35,245 bases of DNA, taken from Deltaproteobacteria bacterium (GTDB lineage: Bacteria; Desulfobacterota; Desulfobaccia; Desulfobaccales; 0-14-0-80-60-11). The stretch is from positions 1 to 35,245 of the forward strand of contig QZIZ01000024.1 of assembly GCA_003599195.1 (NCBI GenBank). The letters are read 5' to 3'. Both the position numbers and the translations under genes were made by a program. Positions 1 to 8,276 of this stretch are shown one piece after another. Within the stretch, counting starts at the first letter, position 1; every line of letters starts with the position of its first letter. The notes beneath the pieces were generated by a model that was given only the letters and a program-made list of their open reading frames with translations, was not told the origin of the DNA and did not search any database.

Positions 1-114
1 AAAGCCGGGGCCGACTACATCGTGGTGGGCCGCCCCATCCGCAAGGCCGCAAACCCGGTGGCAGCCGCCAGTAAGGTGGTGGCGGAGATTGCGGGGGCGC
101 TCCGGCAGCGATAA
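1..114 (+). CDS. pyrF: Orotidine 5'-phosphate decarboxylase, C-terminal end only
   Basis: The window opens inside a reading frame of 37 codons ending in TAA. The translated end carries the phosphate-binding signature of orotidine monophosphate decarboxylase (ADYIVVGRPI, then a short helix with NPVAAA), which in this TIM-barrel enzyme holds the substrate phosphate in the last step of UMP synthesis. Only the last beta strand and helix are visible, so the upstream catalytic Lys/Asp residues cannot be checked. The assignment rests on this C-terminal motif alone; other phosphate-binding TIM barrels are possible but less likely. Confidence 0.7.
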   Translation, partial: KAGADYIVVGRPIRKAANPVAAASKVVAEIAGALRQR

Positions 115-118
115 AAAA

Positions 119-188
119 TTTCTCGCAGAGACGCAAAGCTCGCCAAGTTCATTGCCTTTCTCTGCGTCCTCTGCGCCTCTGCGAGAAA
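119..188. repeat. Palindromic 8-bp-period repeat after pyrF
   Basis: The arm TTTCTCGCAGAG (119-130) faces CTCTGCGAGAAA (177-188), with further CTCTGCG/ACGCAAAG units between them. It belongs to the octad-type repeat family found elsewhere in the window. It lies between two convergent genes (pyrF and the DUF169 gene) and could act as a bidirectional terminator, although there is no clear T tract. Confidence 0.6.
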
Positions 189-204
189 CTAAACTAAAAC
201 GCCC

Positions 205-1038
205 CTACTCCCCCCATTTCTTCCGGCTCAGTTCAATCTTTTTCCGCACCGAGGCCCAGGCTTGCTTGGTCAGGAAGGATTCCTGCCAGCGCGTGGTCAT
301 GCGTCGGAACATCTCCTGGGGCACCGCGAAGGTGATTTCGTCAGGTTTAAGGAACTTGCGGTCCGAGGGGTCCCAGCCGCCCAGCACCGCCTTGAGCTGC
401 CCCCGCTCCAGGTATTTCAGGGGCCAGGTGAGGACATTGGCGCAGCCCGCGCCGAAGGGCGACTGCACCGCCTCGAAGTCGTTGGTGACGTAAGTGGCCA
501 ACTGGTTAAGCCCGGAGATGCTTTCGGCCCGGGCGAAGAAGATCACCACCTCCGGCGTTTCGTCCGGGGCGAATTGGCTCAAGGGTTTAAAGACGCAAAA
601 CGGCGCCGGCGCCGGGCGGGGGTCCAGGGTTTCGTAGAACAAGCGGGTGACCGCCGGGGATTCCAGGTAGCACTCCCCCTCCAGGATGTTGGGAATGCCG
701 GTGGAGACATAGTGAACTATGGTCTCCAGTTGCGGTTTAAGATAGCCCAGGAAGAACGCGGCCCCCAGGCAGCCGAAACGGGCCTGGTCGAAGTAGGCGG
801 CAGTCTCCTTTTTCCGGGCCTTCCAGAGGTGGCCGATGACGCAGGAAAAGTTGGCGAAGGTCTCCTCCAGGTCCACTTCTCCCTTGGCCTCCATCTCTGC
901 CGTGGGGAGGCGGTACGCCTGGGGGGAGAAGCCCTCCCGGGGCTCCAGTTCCGTGTAATGGACCCCCAGGGGTTCCTCCAGCAGGCCCAGTACTTCCAGC
1001 AAACCTCTGACTTCGGGGGGATTATCCTGGATAGCCAT
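205..1038 (-). CDS. DUF169 family protein
   Basis: A 277-aa soluble protein without signal peptide or membrane segments. The sequence matches the DUF169 (COG2043) family by memory: an N-terminal region ending in EPLGVHY, a Cys-containing segment (FSCVIGHLWKARK) and the hallmark FGCLGAAFFLGYL around residues 108-120. The function of the family is unknown; members are common in anaerobes and archaea. The ATG is preceded by GGAGG at a spacing of about 8. It is the last gene of a minus-strand run (mce, TIM barrel, DUF169) but is separated from the middle gene by 98 bp. Its 3' end converges on pyrF across a palindromic repeat. Confidence 0.75.
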   Translation of the reverse strand: MAIQDNPPEVRGLLEVLGLLEEPLGVHYTELEPREGFSPQAYRLPTAEMEAKGEVDLEETFANFSCVIGHLWKARKKETAAYFDQARFGCLGAAFFLGYLKPQLETIVHYVSTGIPNILEGECYLESPAVTRLFYETLDPRPAPAPFCVFKPLSQFAPDETPEVVIFFARAESISGLNQLATYVTNDFEAVQSPFGAGCANVLTWPLKYLERGQLKAVLGGWDPSDRKFLKPDEITFAVPQEMFRRMTTRWQESFLTKQAWASVRKKIELSRKKWGE

Positions 1039-1136
1039 TTCTGCACCTCCGAATTAGATAAGGCCACTATTATGCTGTACCGGAATATTCCTAAAATGTA
1101 AGGCCGTTACTTCAGATGTAAAGCCTTTTGCTCAAA

Positions 1137-1937
1137 TCACTCCCAAGGCCAGATGGCTGCCAGGTGGCGCAAAGAAGGCGCGAGGCTGCCCTCCTGGTGG
1201 GGTTCGAGGGTCACCAGGGGCTGCCGATCCCGGGTGGCTAGAAAATTGAGGACATATTCCAGGGGCACGGTGCCGCGGCCCAGGGCCAGGTGGGAGTCCT
1301 TATCGCCCCGGTTGTCGTGGAGATGGAGTTGGCCGATCAAGGGCCAGAGGGCATGCAGCCAGCGCTCGTAGCCGCCGCCCCCGAAGGCCTGGAGGTGGCC
1401 TACGTCCAGGCAGACCCCGAGGTTGGGGGCCTGCACCAGGTCGAGGAGCTCGATAAACAGGTCCGGGTCCGTCTCGTAGACGTTTTCCACCATCACCTTA
1501 ACGCCGTGGCTTGCCGCTATCGCGGTGAACTCCTTCCAGGTGGCCGCGCTCCTCTGCAGCCAGCCTTTGCGGCCTCCTTGATAGAGCTTGGCGTCGTAGC
1601 CCAGGTGGCAGACGATGTGCGCCGGTTTGAAGACCGGCAGGAGGCGGAAGGCCTGCCCCAGGCGGCGGCGGCTGGCGGACAGAATCAGCTCATCCTTGGC
1701 TCCGGGGAGGAGGTCCTGGAAGGGGGCGTGGACGGTGAGGCGGCGCCCGGCCTGGTGAAAAGTCCGGGCCACTTGCGCAAAATCCCGCCGCTGAAAACGC
1801 GACAGGCTGTAAGCGTCCAGGCCGATTTCCGGGTTCAGGCCCTCTTTCAAAAAAAGATTCAGGTATCCCTTATCAAAATAACGGAAAGGAATATTGACCT
1901 GAACCCGGGAAATCAAGGCCTCAGGCGTTAATGCCAT
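1137..1937 (-). CDS. Sugar phosphate isomerase/epimerase-like TIM barrel (AP2Ec fold)
   Basis: A 266-aa protein with the xylose-isomerase-like TIM barrel shared with endonuclease IV. Visible metal-site segments are VCHLGYD (His), VMVENVYE (Glu), LGVCLDVGH (Asp and His) and LHLHDNRGDKD (His and Asp), in the order expected for the family. Such proteins are sugar or polyol isomerases, epimerases or AP endonucleases, and the substrate cannot be read from sequence. The ATG lies 12 bp after the mce stop, so the two are probably co-transcribed. The ribosome-binding site is weak, which suggests translational coupling to mce. No truncation is seen. Confidence 0.75.
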   Translation of the reverse strand: MALTPEALISRVQVNIPFRYFDKGYLNLFLKEGLNPEIGLDAYSLSRFQRRDFAQVARTFHQAGRRLTVHAPFQDLLPGAKDELILSASRRRLGQAFRLLPVFKPAHIVCHLGYDAKLYQGGRKGWLQRSAATWKEFTAIAASHGVKVMVENVYETDPDLFIELLDLVQAPNLGVCLDVGHLQAFGGGGYERWLHALWPLIGQLHLHDNRGDKDSHLALGRGTVPLEYVLNFLATRDRQPLVTLEPHQEGSLAPSLRHLAAIWPWE

Positions 1938-1949
1938 GAGCGGCCCGTC

Positions 1950-2357
1950 TCAATGGGGGTATTGGCAGAGTTCCAGGAGCAAGCCGTAAGTGGCCTTGGG
2001 GTGGATAAAGGCCACCAGCGCGCCATGCGCCCCTTCCCGGGGCTTCTCATCGATGAGGCGCACGCCCGCAGCTTTCAGCTCCTCCAAGGCCCCGGCCAGG
2101 TCCTCCACCTCCAGGGCCAGGTGATGGAAGCCTTCCCCCTTGGTGTCCAGAAATTTGGCCACCGGGCTGTCGTCCGCGGTGGGGATAAGCAGCTCCAGGT
2201 TGGATTCCCCCACGCCGATGAAGCTCACTTTCACTTTTTGGGACTCCACCACTTCGTCGCCTTTGAGGGCCAGGCCGAGATTCTTTCCATAGAGGTTTTT
2301 ACCCGCGTCCAGGTCTTTGATGGCAATACCCAGATGGGCGATCCGTTTGATCTTCAT
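1950..2357 (-). CDS. mce: Methylmalonyl-CoA epimerase
   Basis: A 135-aa vicinal-oxygen-chelate protein with the length and two-module layout of methylmalonyl-CoA epimerase, which interconverts the R and S forms of methylmalonyl-CoA in propionate metabolism. Metal-ligand positions are visible: IAHLGIAIKDL near the N-terminus, FHHLALEVEDL in the middle (His) and LLLELCQ near the end (Glu). The ATG has a strong GGAGGAG site. No mutase subunit lies nearby, so methylmalonyl-CoA mutase would have to be encoded elsewhere. A related VOC (glyoxalase-type) enzyme is the main alternative, but the C-terminal pattern fits the epimerase well. Confidence 0.85.
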   Translation of the reverse strand: MKIKRIAHLGIAIKDLDAGKNLYGKNLGLALKGDEVVESQKVKVSFIGVGESNLELLIPTADDSPVAKFLDTKGEGFHHLALEVEDLAGALEELKAAGVRLIDEKPREGAHGALVAFIHPKATYGLLLELCQYPH

Positions 2358-2545
2358 GACTTCTCCTCCTCAAGGTCAATTATGGATTATTCCCTTTTAC
2401 CGGGATAAAAGAAAAGGGGAAGTAAGTTCCTGCCCAAACTGCTTGCCCTTAACCCCCGGCATTATATATGATGGGAGCAGACAGGAAAAGCTCGGGATGC
2501 AATTTCCTCGATTTTTCCTGAAGATAACCAAGTAAAGGTTGGCGG

Positions 2546-3778
2546 ATGAAAAAAGAGATATTTACCCAGGTGGCGGCCCGTCTGGAGACTTACCGGCAGC
2601 AGATCATCGACTTGCAGCGGGAGTTGGTGAAGAGGAACGCGGTGGGCCCGGACCACGGCGGCCCCGGGGAAGTCGAGAAGGCGGCCTTCCTGAAGGACCT
2701 GCTCCAGGGCTGGGGGCTGCAAGTGGATAACTATCCGGCCCGGGATGAAAGGGTGGCCGGCGGCGAGCGTCCCAACCTGGTGGCCTGGCTCCCCGGCCGG
2801 CGGGAGCAAAAGGTCTGGGTGCTGAGCCACCTGGACGTGGTCCCCCCCGGAGATGAGGCCCTGTGGGACTCCGACCCTTTTGTGCTGCGGGTGGAGGAGG
2901 ACCGCCTCTACGGCCGGGGGGTGGAAGACGACCACCACGGCATCGTCACCTCCCTGATGGCGGTCAGGGCCCTCCTGGACCTGGGCATTACGCCGGAGCG
3001 CACTGTGGCCCTGGCCCTGGTCTCCGATGAAGAAACTGGGAACGAAAAGGGGCTGATTCATTTATTGCGGTCGCACCCCCATCTCTTTTCGCCTGCGGAC
3101 CTGATCGTTGTGCCGGACGCGGGCAGCACCGACGGCACCCTCATCGACGTGGCGGAAAAGAGCATCCTCTGGCTGCGCCTGACGCTGGAGGGGAAGCAGT
3201 GCCACGCATCCCGGCCGGACCTGGGGCGCAACACCATGCGGGCCGCGGCCCACGTGATTGTGGCCCTGGAGGAGCTGGCCCAGGAGTTTTCTCTGGAAAA
3301 CCCCTTGTTCCGGCCCCCGGTGAGCACCTTCGAGCCCACCAAGAAAGAGGCCAATGTCCCCAACATCAACACCATCCCCGGACGGGATGTGTTTTATCTG
3401 GATTGCCGGGTGCTGCCGGATTATGAATTGGCCCGGGTGAAGGAAAGGGTACTGGCTCTCGGAGAAGAGGCCGCCCGGCGTTTCGGAGTGAGCCTGCAGG
3501 TGGAGCCGGTGCAGGAACTGCCCAGCGCTCCCTCCACGCCGCAGGACGCGCCGGTGGTTCTGGCCTTGGCCCGGGCCATCCGGGAGGTTTACGGCCGGGA
3601 GGCCCAGCCCCGGGGGATCGGCGGCGGCACGGTGGCCGCCTTTTTCCGGCAGGCGGGCCTGCCCGCCGCGGTGTGGATGACGGTGACCCAGACCGCGCAC
3701 CAACCCAATGAATTCAGCCTGTTAAGCAATATTCTGGGGGATGCCCGGGTTTTGGCGCATGTCTTTTTGGAGGATTGA
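2546..3778 (+). CDS. M20 family metallohydrolase (ArgE/DapE-like)
   Basis: A 410-aa zinc-dependent deacylase or peptidase. The metal and catalytic residues of the M20 family are in order: LSHLDVV (His95, Asp97), GRGVEDD (bridging Asp128), SDEETG (catalytic Glu162, ligand Glu163), VVPDAG (Asp191) and TAHQPNE (His385). The central insert is the dimerisation domain. The specific substrate (acyl-amino acid, succinyl-diaminopimelate or dipeptide) cannot be decided. The ATG at 2546 has AAAGG about 7 bp upstream; another frame gives only a shadow. A possible but weak -35/-10 pair (TTGCCC at 2443, TATATG at 2465) lies upstream. The stop codon is followed at once by a heptad repeat arm. Confidence 0.85.
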   Translation: MKKEIFTQVAARLETYRQQIIDLQRELVKRNAVGPDHGGPGEVEKAAFLKDLLQGWGLQVDNYPARDERVAGGERPNLVAWLPGRREQKVWVLSHLDVVPPGDEALWDSDPFVLRVEEDRLYGRGVEDDHHGIVTSLMAVRALLDLGITPERTVALALVSDEETGNEKGLIHLLRSHPHLFSPADLIVVPDAGSTDGTLIDVAEKSILWLRLTLEGKQCHASRPDLGRNTMRAAAHVIVALEELAQEFSLENPLFRPPVSTFEPTKKEANVPNINTIPGRDVFYLDCRVLPDYELARVKERVLALGEEAARRFGVSLQVEPVQELPSAPSTPQDAPVVLALARAIREVYGREAQPRGIGGGTVAAFFRQAGLPAAVWMTVTQTAHQPNEFSLLSNILGDARVLAHVFLED

Positions 3779-3924
3779 GTAGTAAGCAGTAAGCAGTGAG
3801 CAGAGAGAACCTAAAATTTTTCACGCAAAGACGCCAAGACGCAAAGTAAGGCGCAAAATAATTATAAATGGAAGACAGATACTGGCGGGCTCAGGAAAAC
3901 TGTTCACCGCTCACTGCTTACTTA
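3776..3924. repeat. Inverted heptad-repeat pair enclosing an octad repeat
   Basis: Tandem 7-bp units of the AGTAAGC/AGTGAGC type (3779-3804) start at the M20 stop codon. The inverse type (GCTCACTGCTTACT, 3909-3922) ends across the stop codon of the convergent small gene. Between them, at 3821-3859, lies an 8-bp-period repeat (CGCAAAGA CGCCAAGA) with the GGCGCAAAA tail shared by other copies. Confidence 0.8.
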
Positions 3925-4181
3925 CATGCGTCCCAGGAGGAACGGTCCAGGCAGAAGTCCCGGTTTTCTTCGTCGCTGATGGAATAATTTTCCAGTTCTT
4001 CGGCCAGCATTTCGCACCATTCCTCCATGGCGTCCACGGGGTCGAGAGACCCCAGCCAGGGACGGGCGGAGAACTCGTATTGGAAGCCCCAATGGCGCAA
4101 GAGTTCCCGGGGGTTCTCCGGGTCGAGCAGCAGATATGACTGAAAGCCGTCATGACGGCGGATGACGATGGGATGGACCAT
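3918..4181 (-). CDS. Small conserved-looking protein of unknown function
   Basis: An 87-aa acidic protein. The ATG is preceded by GAGGAG at a spacing of 8, and codon use is GC-rich like its neighbours. There is no signal peptide, membrane segment or recognised domain. It is rich in Trp, Glu and Asp, with a central stretch WLGSLDPVDAMEEW and an acidic C-terminal half (EEWCEMLAEELENY). The stop codon lies within the heptad repeat arm that fills the intergenic region, so the natural C-terminus may have been altered by repeat insertion. I do not recognise a family. Confidence 0.6.
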   Translation of the reverse strand: MVHPIVIRRHDGFQSYLLLDPENPRELLRHWGFQYEFSARPWLGSLDPVDAMEEWCEMLAEELENYSISDEENRDFCLDRSSWDACK

Positions 4182-4243
4182 GATCTCGTCTCCTCGACGT
4201 AATTCTTAATTTTTATAACGAAACGTCCCCAGGATTGGCAACC

Positions 4244-4711
4244 ATGAAAAGAAAAATAAAGGTCGGCATCCTTGCGGCCCTGGCAGGCGTCCTCTGGTTC
4301 ACGGCCGCATGCGCCCCCCTGCCGCCCCTGCCGGAGCAGGTGGAGTTGGAGTCCTACACCTCCGTTTCCTACCCGGAGTTGCTGACTCCCAGGATCTCCA
4401 AATTGCAGCCGGGACAGAAGATCAAAGTGCCCGCGTTCTTTTGGCAGTATCTCACCTATGACCCGGCCATGGTCCGCAATTATGCGCACCTGCTGCGGCA
4501 ACCCCGGAAATGGCATAAGCTGGAATGGTTCGCCACTTACGGCACCCGGGACATGCAGGGCTATTTCGATCTGGCGGCCTTGGACCCCGCACTGGTTAAG
4601 GACTACCAGCCCCGCCGCCTGGATCATATCATGATTTACGGGGAGCTGGCCGCCCTGGGGCCGGGCCTGTATCTCAGGGTGCACCGCATTGAGCGGATTG
4701 AAGAGGACTGA
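4244..4711 (+). CDS. Putative lipoprotein of unknown function
   Basis: A 155-aa secreted protein. The N-terminus is a lipoprotein signal: KRK, a hydrophobic stretch, then a lipobox-like FTAAC at about residue 20, followed by a proline-rich linker (APLPPLPEQ). The mature part has a YEL/PRISKLQPGQKIKVPAFFWQY segment and a C-terminal VHRIERIEED end that I do not recognise. The ATG at 4244 is preferred to an in-frame TTG at 4235 because AGGA lies 9 bp before the ATG. It sits 20 bp upstream of the CvpA-like gene and is probably in one operon with it. Confidence 0.7.
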   Translation: MKRKIKVGILAALAGVLWFTAACAPLPPLPEQVELESYTSVSYPELLTPRISKLQPGQKIKVPAFFWQYLTYDPAMVRNYAHLLRQPRKWHKLEWFATYGTRDMQGYFDLAALDPALVKDYQPRRLDHIMIYGELAALGPGLYLRVHRIERIEED

Positions 4712-4731
4712 CATAAGGGACAGCCGAAAGT

Positions 4732-5292
4732 ATGAATCTATTGGACCTGGGAATTCTGGTACTGCTGATTTTGATCACCCTCCGGGGTTATTACCGGGGT
4801 CTGTTCCAGGAATTGGCGGTCCTGGCCGGGGTGGTGGGGGGAGTGTTGGCCGCGGCCCATACCCACATGCTGCTGGGGGCCAAGTTAGGCCGGTGGATCA
4901 CCAACCCCGACCATGCCCGCTGGCTGGCCTTTGCCCTGGTTCTGGTGGGGGTCTACTGGTCCGTCCGCCTGGTGGCCTATTTTCTCCAACGGATTCTTTA
5001 CCATCTCTACCTGGACGTCTTTGACCGTCTTTTGGGAGGCTTTTTTGCCCTGGTCAAGGGCGGGCTCCTCCTGGGATTCGCCCTGATGCTGGTGGGCCTG
5101 GTCATGCCCAAAGACACCCATCTCCTGAAGGACTCCCGCACGGCCCCATACCTGATGCATTTCTCGAAGCAGGCCCTGGGGCTGCTCCCGCCGGAATTCA
5201 AGAACCGTTTGAACGAGTATCTTCAAGAGTGGCAGCGGCCCAAGAGGAAGCAAGAAGCGGCCGGGCCGGGGAGTTCAAGGTTCAAGGTTTAA
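4732..5292 (+). CDS. CvpA family inner-membrane protein
   Basis: A 186-aa protein with four hydrophobic segments (about residues 5-22, 25-45, 60-85 and 100-125) and the N-terminal pattern of CvpA (MNLLDLGILVLLI, then RGYYRGLFQEL). The CvpA family is linked to colicin V production and cell-envelope maintenance. The C-terminal tail is basic and cytoplasmic. Its last residues (GSSRFKV) are encoded by tandem GTTCAAG heptads that also supply the TAA, so the present C-terminus was probably created by repeat insertion. The nearest Shine-Dalgarno (AAGGGA) is rather far upstream (11 bp). Confidence 0.8.
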   Translation: MNLLDLGILVLLILITLRGYYRGLFQELAVLAGVVGGVLAAAHTHMLLGAKLGRWITNPDHARWLAFALVLVGVYWSVRLVAYFLQRILYHLYLDVFDRLLGGFFALVKGGLLLGFALMLVGLVMPKDTHLLKDSRTAPYLMHFSKQALGLLPPEFKNRLNEYLQEWQRPKRKQEAAGPGSSRFKV

Positions 5293-5294
5293 GT
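5272..5294 (+). repeat. GTTCAAG heptad repeat across the cvpA-like stop codon
   Basis: Three degenerate 7-bp units (GTTCAAG, GTTCAAG, GTTTAAG) run through the last codons and the stop codon of the CvpA-like gene. The same unit recurs at 22245-22280, 22367-22395, 25476-25520 and 25583-25609. Confidence 0.75.
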
Positions 5295-5309
5295 TCTGGT
5301 TTGGCACAC

Positions 5310-5368
5310 GTAGGGGCGAACCTTGTGTTCGCCCAGATGCATTCAGGGGGAACACAAGGCCTGCCCCG
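5310..5368. repeat. GTAGGGGCGAAC-type extragenic palindrome
   Basis: GGGGCGAACCTTGTGTTC (5312-5329) faces GAACACAAGGCCTGCCCC (5351-5368), giving two nearly complementary 18-nt arms. It lies between the cvpA-like gene and mazG and looks like a mobile or REP-type extragenic palindrome. A TATAAT at 5389-5394 follows but has no good -35 element. Confidence 0.65.
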
Positions 5369-5448
5369 ACTTTGAATGCCTTTTCGACTATAATTCGGTA
5401 TATTTTACCTGAGCTTCATAATCTTTGAGCAACCCGAAGGCTCATGAG

Positions 5449-5507
5449 GGTGGCACAAGCATTCCAGCCTGTGCGGATTACCGGGCGGGCGAGACGCCCG
5501 CCCTACC
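5449..5507 (+). repeat. Composite palindrome, copy 1 (GGTGGCACAAGC...GCCCTACC)
   Basis: A 59-bp element made of a CAGCCTGTGC half and a GGGCGGGCGAGACGCCCGCCC hairpin, ending 41 bp before mazG. The reverse complement of 12737-12793 aligns with it almost base for base, so the window carries two inverted copies. Reading it as protein would give a false N-terminal extension for mazG. Confidence 0.8.
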
Positions 5508-5548
5508 GGTTTTTTAATTTTCATGGGAGTTTAAGGAGTTTTCATTAT

Positions 5549-6340
5549 ATGACTGATAAAGAACAGGACCCCGGCGCGGCGGTTACGGAATTTGCAGGCA
5601 TCGTCCGCCGCTTGCGGGCCCCCGGGGGGTGCCCCTGGGACGCCCGCCAGACCCCGGAGACCTTGAAGACCTACGTCCTGGAAGAAGCCTATGAACTGGT
5701 GGAGGCCATCGAGACCGGGGACCCGGAGAAGATCAGGGAGGAATTGGGGGATCTCCTGCTGCATCTGGTCTTCCTCAGCGACCTGTACCGGGAGCGGGGC
5801 GATTTTTCCTTAACCGAGGTGGCCGAAGGTATCACCGCCAAGATGATCCACCGCCATCCCCACGTCTTTGCCGGAGAAGAGGCCAAAACCAGGGAAGACC
5901 TGCGCCGCATCTGGGAGCGGGCCAAGGCCCAGGAAGGCAAGACGCAGAAAAAAGCCGCGCTGGATCAGGTTTCCACCGCCCTGCCGGCCCTGGTCCAGGC
6001 CCAGCGCCTGGGGGAGGCGGCCGCACGCCTGGGGTTCGACTGGCCTTCGGTGCAGGGGGCTTTGGACAAGGTGGAGGAGGAATGGCAGGAATTCCGCCGG
6101 GCCCTGACCGCGCCCCCCCACGACGCCCGAGAAGAGGAATTGGGGGATCTGCTGTTCGCCCTGGTCAATGTCGCCCGCTTCCTGAACATCGACTCCGAGG
6201 GGGCGCTCAGGCGCACCATCTTTAAATTCATCAAGCGCTTCAACGTGGTGGAGCGGACCCTGGTGAAGCAGGGCAAGACCCCGGAGACAGCCACCCTGGA
6301 GGAGATGGAGGCCATCTGGCAGGCGGCTAAGAAGCAGTGA
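5549..6340 (+). CDS. mazG: Nucleoside triphosphate pyrophosphohydrolase MazG
   Basis: A 263-aa protein with tandem all-alpha MazG domains, which hydrolyses NTPs to NMP and pyrophosphate as cellular housecleaning. The N-terminal domain carries GGCPWDARQT, then LEEAYELVEAI (Glu45, Glu46, Glu49) and REELGDLLL (Glu65, Asp68), the Mg-binding EExxE...ExxD set. The C-terminal domain repeats it (EEEWQEF, then EEELGDLLFALVN). The ATG at 5549 is chosen because AAGGAGTT sits 8 bp upstream. The frame is open further upstream, but that part is the composite palindrome. The last codons and TGA (AAGAAGCAGTGA) run into a heptad repeat. Confidence 0.92.
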   Translation: MTDKEQDPGAAVTEFAGIVRRLRAPGGCPWDARQTPETLKTYVLEEAYELVEAIETGDPEKIREELGDLLLHLVFLSDLYRERGDFSLTEVAEGITAKMIHRHPHVFAGEEAKTREDLRRIWERAKAQEGKTQKKAALDQVSTALPALVQAQRLGEAAARLGFDWPSVQGALDKVEEEWQEFRRALTAPPHDAREEELGDLLFALVNVARFLNIDSEGALRRTIFKFIKRFNVVERTLVKQGKTPETATLEEMEAIWQAAKKQ

Positions 6341-6397
6341 TCAGTGGTCAGTGGTCAGTTTTTTTACTGGCCCCTGACCACTGGCTACTGACCACTA
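6334..6397. repeat. GTGGTCA heptads in inverted pair after mazG
   Basis: AGTGATCAGTGGTCAGTGG with period 7 (6336-6360) is followed after a T tract by the inverse TGACCACTGGCTACTGACC (6374-6392). The first arm includes the mazG stop codon. The pair can fold into a hairpin and may serve as a terminator between mazG and the kinase operon. Confidence 0.8.
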
Positions 6398-6457
6398 AAC
6401 TTGCCTCCCATGCAAGGCAATGATATTATTTAAAACGCCTAAGGGGGCAAAATCGGT

Positions 6458-8272
6458 ATGGAATCGGACCGGGTCCGCAGATTATTCTCTCCTGCTCCAG
6501 TGATCCTCGGTATCCTCGCCGGGGCGGTCCTGTTGTCCGCAACTTTCTTCTTTTTCTGGCAGAAGCTGAACCAAAAAGTGGAAGTGATCATGCGGGAGCA
6601 GTTTAACCAGCAGCAATTAATGCTGGCCCGGAAGATCGCGGACAATGTGGAATCCTATTTTGACTTCCTGGAAAATATTCTCTTAGGGTATGCGGGCTTA
6701 TTCCAGACCATCCCCCCCCACCAGGAACAGCAGATGAAAGCCTCTCTGGCGGAGCGGTTTTCCCGGCACAAATTTTTCGGGATTCTGGAGATTCGACGCT
6801 ATAACGAGGCAGGAATGGCAGTACAAGTATTTAGCACCACCTCCTTTCCCCCTGCCACCAGCAATCCAGTACTTCCCGCCCCTTACCTGGAATGGGCCCG
6901 GAACCCAGCCCACCGCGGCAAACTATTTTTGAGCAAAACTTTCATCTACCAGGAGGAACCCTGGAAAAACCGCAGGATTATGCGATTCCTGACCCCTATA
7001 TATTGGACGAATGGCTTAGGAAATTTTTCCGGGGTGGTGGAGCTTCTCATCGCCCCCTTCTTTATTTGTGAGAAAGTTACGGCCGACGTTCGTTCCGGTC
7101 AAACCGGCTACGCCTGGATCATCGACCAGGATGTCATTTTTTTGGCCCACTATGGGAAAGACTTTGTGGGACAAGAAGCCATGGCCGTACGGATAGCCCG
7201 CAGTCCCGACATCGTTTTCAGAGGATTGCGGGAGATCAATGCCCAGGTCCTTTCAGGAAAGGAGGGCGTGGGCGAATATGATTCCGGCTGGCATCGCCAA
7301 CGCCTGGGGCTCACTCCCAAGTTGGTGGCTTATACTCCCATCCGCTTTGCCTCCGGACTGATCCGGGAGGTTACGGAAGTAGAGGATCCGGCCCGCAACA
7401 TTTGGGGGGTGGCGGTGGTGGCCCCGGTTGCGGAAGTGTCCGGCGCCGTGGGGCAAGTGCTTTATCAGGAACTGTTCCTGGTGGGGACTTTTTTTGTTCT
7501 GGTGGTCCTGGCGGCATCGATATTGATCGGAACCGCGCTCACCTGGAATAGAACCCTGACCCGGCAGGTCGACCTGAAAACTTCGGAGCTGCTGGAATCC
7601 CAGGAGCGTCTGGTGCATTCTGAGAGGTTCGCGGCGGTGGGGGAGGCCGCGGCTTACGTCAGCCATGAGATCAAAAATCCCCTGATGGTCATCGGCGGCC
7701 TGGCTCAACAAGTGGCGCGGCGTCTGGACGATGAGGCGATCCGGAATAAACTGCAAATCATCCAACAGGAAGTGCGGCGCCTGGAGTCCTTCCTGGAGGA
7801 ATTGCGAGATTTCACCCGGCCCGTAATGCCGGTGAAGCAGAAAATCGATCTGAATCAGGTGGTCAAGGATGTGGAGGCCATGATGGTGGAGTTGGCCAAG
7901 GAAAAGGGCATCAGCCTAGGGGAAAAACTCTCCCACGTGCCCTTCCTGGAGGCCGACCCCAACCAGTTGAAACAGGTGTTGGTCAACCTGGTCAAGAACG
8001 CCCTCGAAGCCACGGAGGCCGACGGCCGGATTTCCCTGGCTACCGGCTTTGAAGACGGGCAGGCCTGGTTTTCGGTGCAGGACACCGGCAGAGGCATGCC
8101 CGCAGAGGTATTGGAAAATATCTTTCATCCCTTTTTCACCACCAAGGATAAGGGCACCGGCCTGGGGTTGGCGGTAATTCATAAGATTGTTACCGACCAT
8201 CATGGGTCCATCCAGGTAGACAGCACCCCGGGCCGGGGCAGCACCTTCCTGGTCAGGCTGCCTCTAAGCTGA
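6458..8272 (+). CDS. Membrane sensor histidine kinase with extracytoplasmic (Cache-like) domain
   Basis: A 604-aa kinase. TM1 spans about residues 14-34, a roughly 300-residue periplasmic sensor follows with Cache-type features (GQTGYAWIID and AYTPIRF segments), and TM2 spans about 337-360. There is no obvious HAMP domain. The cytoplasmic part has a short coiled linker and the HisKA box SHEIKNPL with phospho-acceptor His403. The HATPase_c motifs are NLVKNALEA (N), DTGRGMP (G1), FFTTKDKGTGLGL (F/G2) and GRGSTF. It phosphorylates a response regulator, most likely the sigma-54 activator two genes on. It ends 4 bp before the next kinase, so the two are co-transcribed. Confidence 0.88.
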   Translation: MESDRVRRLFSPAPVILGILAGAVLLSATFFFFWQKLNQKVEVIMREQFNQQQLMLARKIADNVESYFDFLENILLGYAGLFQTIPPHQEQQMKASLAERFSRHKFFGILEIRRYNEAGMAVQVFSTTSFPPATSNPVLPAPYLEWARNPAHRGKLFLSKTFIYQEEPWKNRRIMRFLTPIYWTNGLGNFSGVVELLIAPFFICEKVTADVRSGQTGYAWIIDQDVIFLAHYGKDFVGQEAMAVRIARSPDIVFRGLREINAQVLSGKEGVGEYDSGWHRQRLGLTPKLVAYTPIRFASGLIREVTEVEDPARNIWGVAVVAPVAEVSGAVGQVLYQELFLVGTFFVLVVLAASILIGTALTWNRTLTRQVDLKTSELLESQERLVHSERFAAVGEAAAYVSHEIKNPLMVIGGLAQQVARRLDDEAIRNKLQIIQQEVRRLESFLEELRDFTRPVMPVKQKIDLNQVVKDVEAMMVELAKEKGISLGEKLSHVPFLEADPNQLKQVLVNLVKNALEATEADGRISLATGFEDGQAWFSVQDTGRGMPAEVLENIFHPFFTTKDKGTGLGLAVIHKIVTDHHGSIQVDSTPGRGSTFLVRLPLS

Positions 8273-8276
8273 AGCC

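Noticed and set aside
5389-5394. TATAAT as a mazG promoter
   Set aside because: No acceptable -35 hexamer at 16-18 bp and no extended -10.
5444-5548. 35-codon N-terminal extension of mazG (RVAQAFQPVRITGRARRPPYRF)
   Set aside because: It is the translation of the composite palindrome; a proper ribosome-binding site sits before the ATG at 5549.
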